Shown: piece by piece, positions 15,622 to 16,610 of the stretch
How the letters are laid out: the number at the start of each line of letters is the position of its first letter
How positions within the stretch are numbered: position 1 is the first letter of the stretch
Assembly: GCA_903912405.1 (NCBI GenBank)
Contig: CAIWHF010000078.1
Span: 1 to 16,610 of the forward strand
Direction of reading: 5' to 3'
Source of the DNA: an uncultured Bacteroidota bacterium
GTDB taxonomy: Bacteria > Bacteroidota > Bacteroidia > Chitinophagales > Chitinophagaceae
DNA: 16,610 nt
Translations under genes and position numbers: made by a program
The notes under the pieces: generated by a model
Told to the model about the DNA's origin: nothing
The model's database searches: none
Seen by the model: the letters and a program-made list of their open reading frames with translations, nothing else

Positions 15622-15636
15622 TTCAGGATTTTTTTT
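15601..15636. terminator. Bidirectional terminator overlapping the end of truB
   Basis: A perfect inverted repeat: eight A, then ATCCTGAAC (15608-15616), loop CGTA (15617-15620), GTTCAGGAT (15621-15629), then a T run to 15636. The stem extends to 16 bp with the A/T flanks. A U-tract follows it on both strands, so it can end truB and the convergent DUF2795 gene. The truB stop TAG (15619-15621) spans the loop, and the DUF2795 stop (15637-15635) is made from the T tract. Confidence 0.94.
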
Positions 15637-15856
15637 AATATTCATCTTCATTAAAGAAGAAATCTTCTTGCGTAGGATAATCGGGCCAAATATCTTCAAT
15701 GGCTTCATAGATTTCACCTTCGTCATCTAATTCCTGCAAATTTTCTACAACCTCTAAAGGAGAACCCGAGCGAATGGCATAATCAATTAACTCGTCTTTA
15801 GTAGCTGGCCATGGTGCTTCTTCTAAATGAGAAGCTAATTCAAGTGTCCAAAACAT
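15635..15856 (-). CDS. DUF2795 family small acidic protein
   Basis: The 73-residue protein starts MFWTLELASHLEEAPWPATK and continues with DELIDYAIRSGSPLEVVENLQ, a block I recognise from the DUF2795 proteins widespread in Bacteroidota. About 22 residues are Asp or Glu against two Lys/Arg, so it is strongly acidic; it is probably helical and soluble, with no membrane segment. Its biochemical function is not established. It is monocistronic: a complete -33/-7 promoter lies upstream and a shared terminator directly downstream, which fits a well-expressed stand-alone gene. The end is a compact acidic tail, FFFNEDEY. Confidence 0.92.
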   Translation of the reverse strand: MFWTLELASHLEEAPWPATKDELIDYAIRSGSPLEVVENLQELDDEGEIYEAIEDIWPDYPTQEDFFFNEDEY

Positions 15857-15893
15857 ATACTATATTTTATTTTTAAAATTTTGATAATTTACG

Positions 15894-15924
15894 CAAATGT
15901 AAGTTTTCATTTAAAATATACAAA
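15894..15924 (-). promoter_or_regulatory. Complete Bacteroidota -33/-7 promoter for the DUF2795 gene
   Basis: Read on the minus strand, TTTG (15924-15921) is followed after 19 bp by TACATTTG (15901-15894). Both boxes match the Bacteroidota consensus perfectly. Transcription would start near 15887-15890, giving a leader of about 31-34 nt before the ATG at 15856. This is the best promoter match in the window. The 161-bp gap between the divergent DUF2795 and LolD-like genes is otherwise very A+T rich, with only a weak candidate (TTTCTTTG, 15987-15994) facing the LolD-like gene. Confidence 0.8.
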
Positions 15925-16017
15925 TTTTGTTTTTTATTATTTCCTTAAAAAGTGCGAAATGTAATTTTTAATTAAAAAAAATAGTTTTTCTTTGAAGTAT
16001 TATATAATAGATACAAG

Positions 16018-16610
16018 ATGCTGCAAGCAGAAGATATTAAAAAGCAATACGAGCAATCCATCATATTAAAAGGGGTGTCTCTTTCGGTGAAGCCTGCGGA
16101 AATGGTTGCAATTATGGGCCCGTCTGGCGCAGGTAAAAGTACCCTGTTGCATATATTAGGCACTTTAGATAGCGCTGATGCAGGCACTATTAGCATTAAT
16201 AATACCGCAGTACATACATTAAGTAAAAATGAAATGGCTGACTTTAGAAATGAAGCAATCGGTTTTGTATTCCAGTTTCATCATCTATTGCCCGAATTCA
16301 ATGCGCTAGAAAATATTTGCTTGCCACAATGGATAGCAAAGAAAGATAAAACACAAGCAGAACGCTATGCACTCGAACTCTTAGACTATATGCACTTAGC
16401 CGATAAAGCGCATAAGAAACCCAATGAACTCTCTGGCGGAGAACAACAGCGTATTGCCATAGCAAGGGCTTTAATCAATAAACCGGCCATCATATTTGCC
16501 GATGAGCCCACTGGAAATTTGGACAGTCACAACGCACAAAGTATTCACGAATTGTTTTCAAAATTGCGTAATGAATTGCAACAAACCTTTGTCATTGTAA
16601 CCCATAATGA
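16018..16610 (+). CDS. ABC transporter ATP-binding protein, LolD-like, 3' truncated
   Basis: The frame starts at ATG 16018 and runs off the window end after 197 complete codons, so only the last part is missing (LolD is about 220-235 residues). All ATPase motifs are present: Walker A GPSGAGKST at 34-42, Q-loop FVFQFHHLLPEF, signature LSGGEQQR at 138-145, Walker B IIFADE with D162 and E163, the DEPTGNLD block (162-169) typical of the MacB/LolD/FtsE group, and switch His196. Residues such as HHLLPEFNALEN point to LolD, the ATPase of the lipoprotein-releasing LolCDE complex, rather than FtsE. The partner permease is not visible, so MacB-type export remains possible. An E. coli-like TATAAT (16001-16008 region) upstream is probably not relevant in this phylum. 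Confidence 0.88.
   Translation, partial: MLQAEDIKKQYEQSIILKGVSLSVKPAEMVAIMGPSGAGKSTLLHILGTLDSADAGTISINNTAVHTLSKNEMADFRNEAIGFVFQFHHLLPEFNALENICLPQWIAKKDKTQAERYALELLDYMHLADKAHKKPNELSGGEQQRIAIARALINKPAIIFADEPTGNLDSHNAQSIHELFSKLRNELQQTFVIVTHN

Noticed and set aside
16001..16008. TATAAT-like sequence upstream of the LolD-like gene
   Set aside because: It resembles an E. coli sigma-70 -10 box, but Bacteroidota use a different consensus and the region is very A+T rich, so it is expected by chance.
15972..16196. A 74-codon minus-strand frame upstream of and within the LolD-like gene
   Set aside because: It is antisense to the Walker A region of an evident ATPase and shows the typical mirror of a P-loop, not a protein of its own.
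1..16610. Search for defence systems, mobile elements, CRISPR repeats, tRNA or riboswitches
   Set aside because: No transposase, integrase, toxin-antitoxin pair, repeat array, cloverleaf or aptamer-like structure was recognised. All gaps between genes are under 165 bp and are mostly A+T-rich promoter or terminator sequence.

Overview
The window looks like ordinary chromosome of a Bacteroidota bacterium, probably near the Chitinophagaceae or related lineages. The evidence is convergent. Two proteins carry different type IX secretion (T9SS) sorting domains, type A on a secreted nuclease and type B (gliding-motility-type C-terminus) on a PKD-repeat protein. There are Bacteroidota-typical families (a DUF2795 protein, a fused DAHP synthase/chorismate mutase, a PUA-less TruB). 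Promoter elements follow the Bacteroidota TAnnTTTG consensus, Shine-Dalgarno sequences are scarce, and base composition is A+T rich. No rRNA, tRNA, insertion sequence, CRISPR array or prophage gene was recognised.

Layout. 1-745: 3' end of an outer-membrane-type protein, closed by a strong hairpin terminator (765-798). 849-4280 (+): an ABC exporter with fused membrane and ATPase domains, a T9SS-secreted endonuclease I, and a membrane-anchored or exported glyoxalase-fold protein, ending in a terminator (4284-4312) shared with the convergent 800-residue PKD/T9SS protein (6713-4311, -). 8801-6777 (-): uvrB. 8923-9081 (+): a 52-residue membrane protein whose 3' end overlaps lpxB antisense. 10461-9058 (-): a small three-helix membrane protein and lpxB. 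10584-12089 (+): a ComA-like phosphosulfolactate synthase followed 3 bp later, in the same frame, by aroE with a TTG start. 14798-12074 (-): AIM24-family protein, DAHP synthase/chorismate mutase and a class I methyltransferase, closely spaced and probably one operon. 14905-15621 (+): truB, whose stop codon lies in the loop of a terminator shared with the convergent DUF2795 gene (15856-15635, -). 16018-16610 (+): 5' part of a LolD-like ABC ATPase, cut by the window end.

How the genes fit together. Most are housekeeping genes: nucleotide excision repair (uvrB), lipid A synthesis (lpxB), aromatic amino acid synthesis (aroE and the DAHP synthase/chorismate mutase, in convergent operons about 0.8 kb apart), tRNA modification (truB) and envelope export. 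The least ordinary parts are the comA-aroE pair, in which a sulfonate-forming PEP enzyme is joined to a shikimate gene near a second PEP-consuming enzyme; the small membrane gene antisense to the lpxB tail; promoter elements so close to start codons that leaderless mRNAs are likely; and terminators built into or touching coding ends. I see no clearly new multi-gene system. The findings are leads of modest weight.
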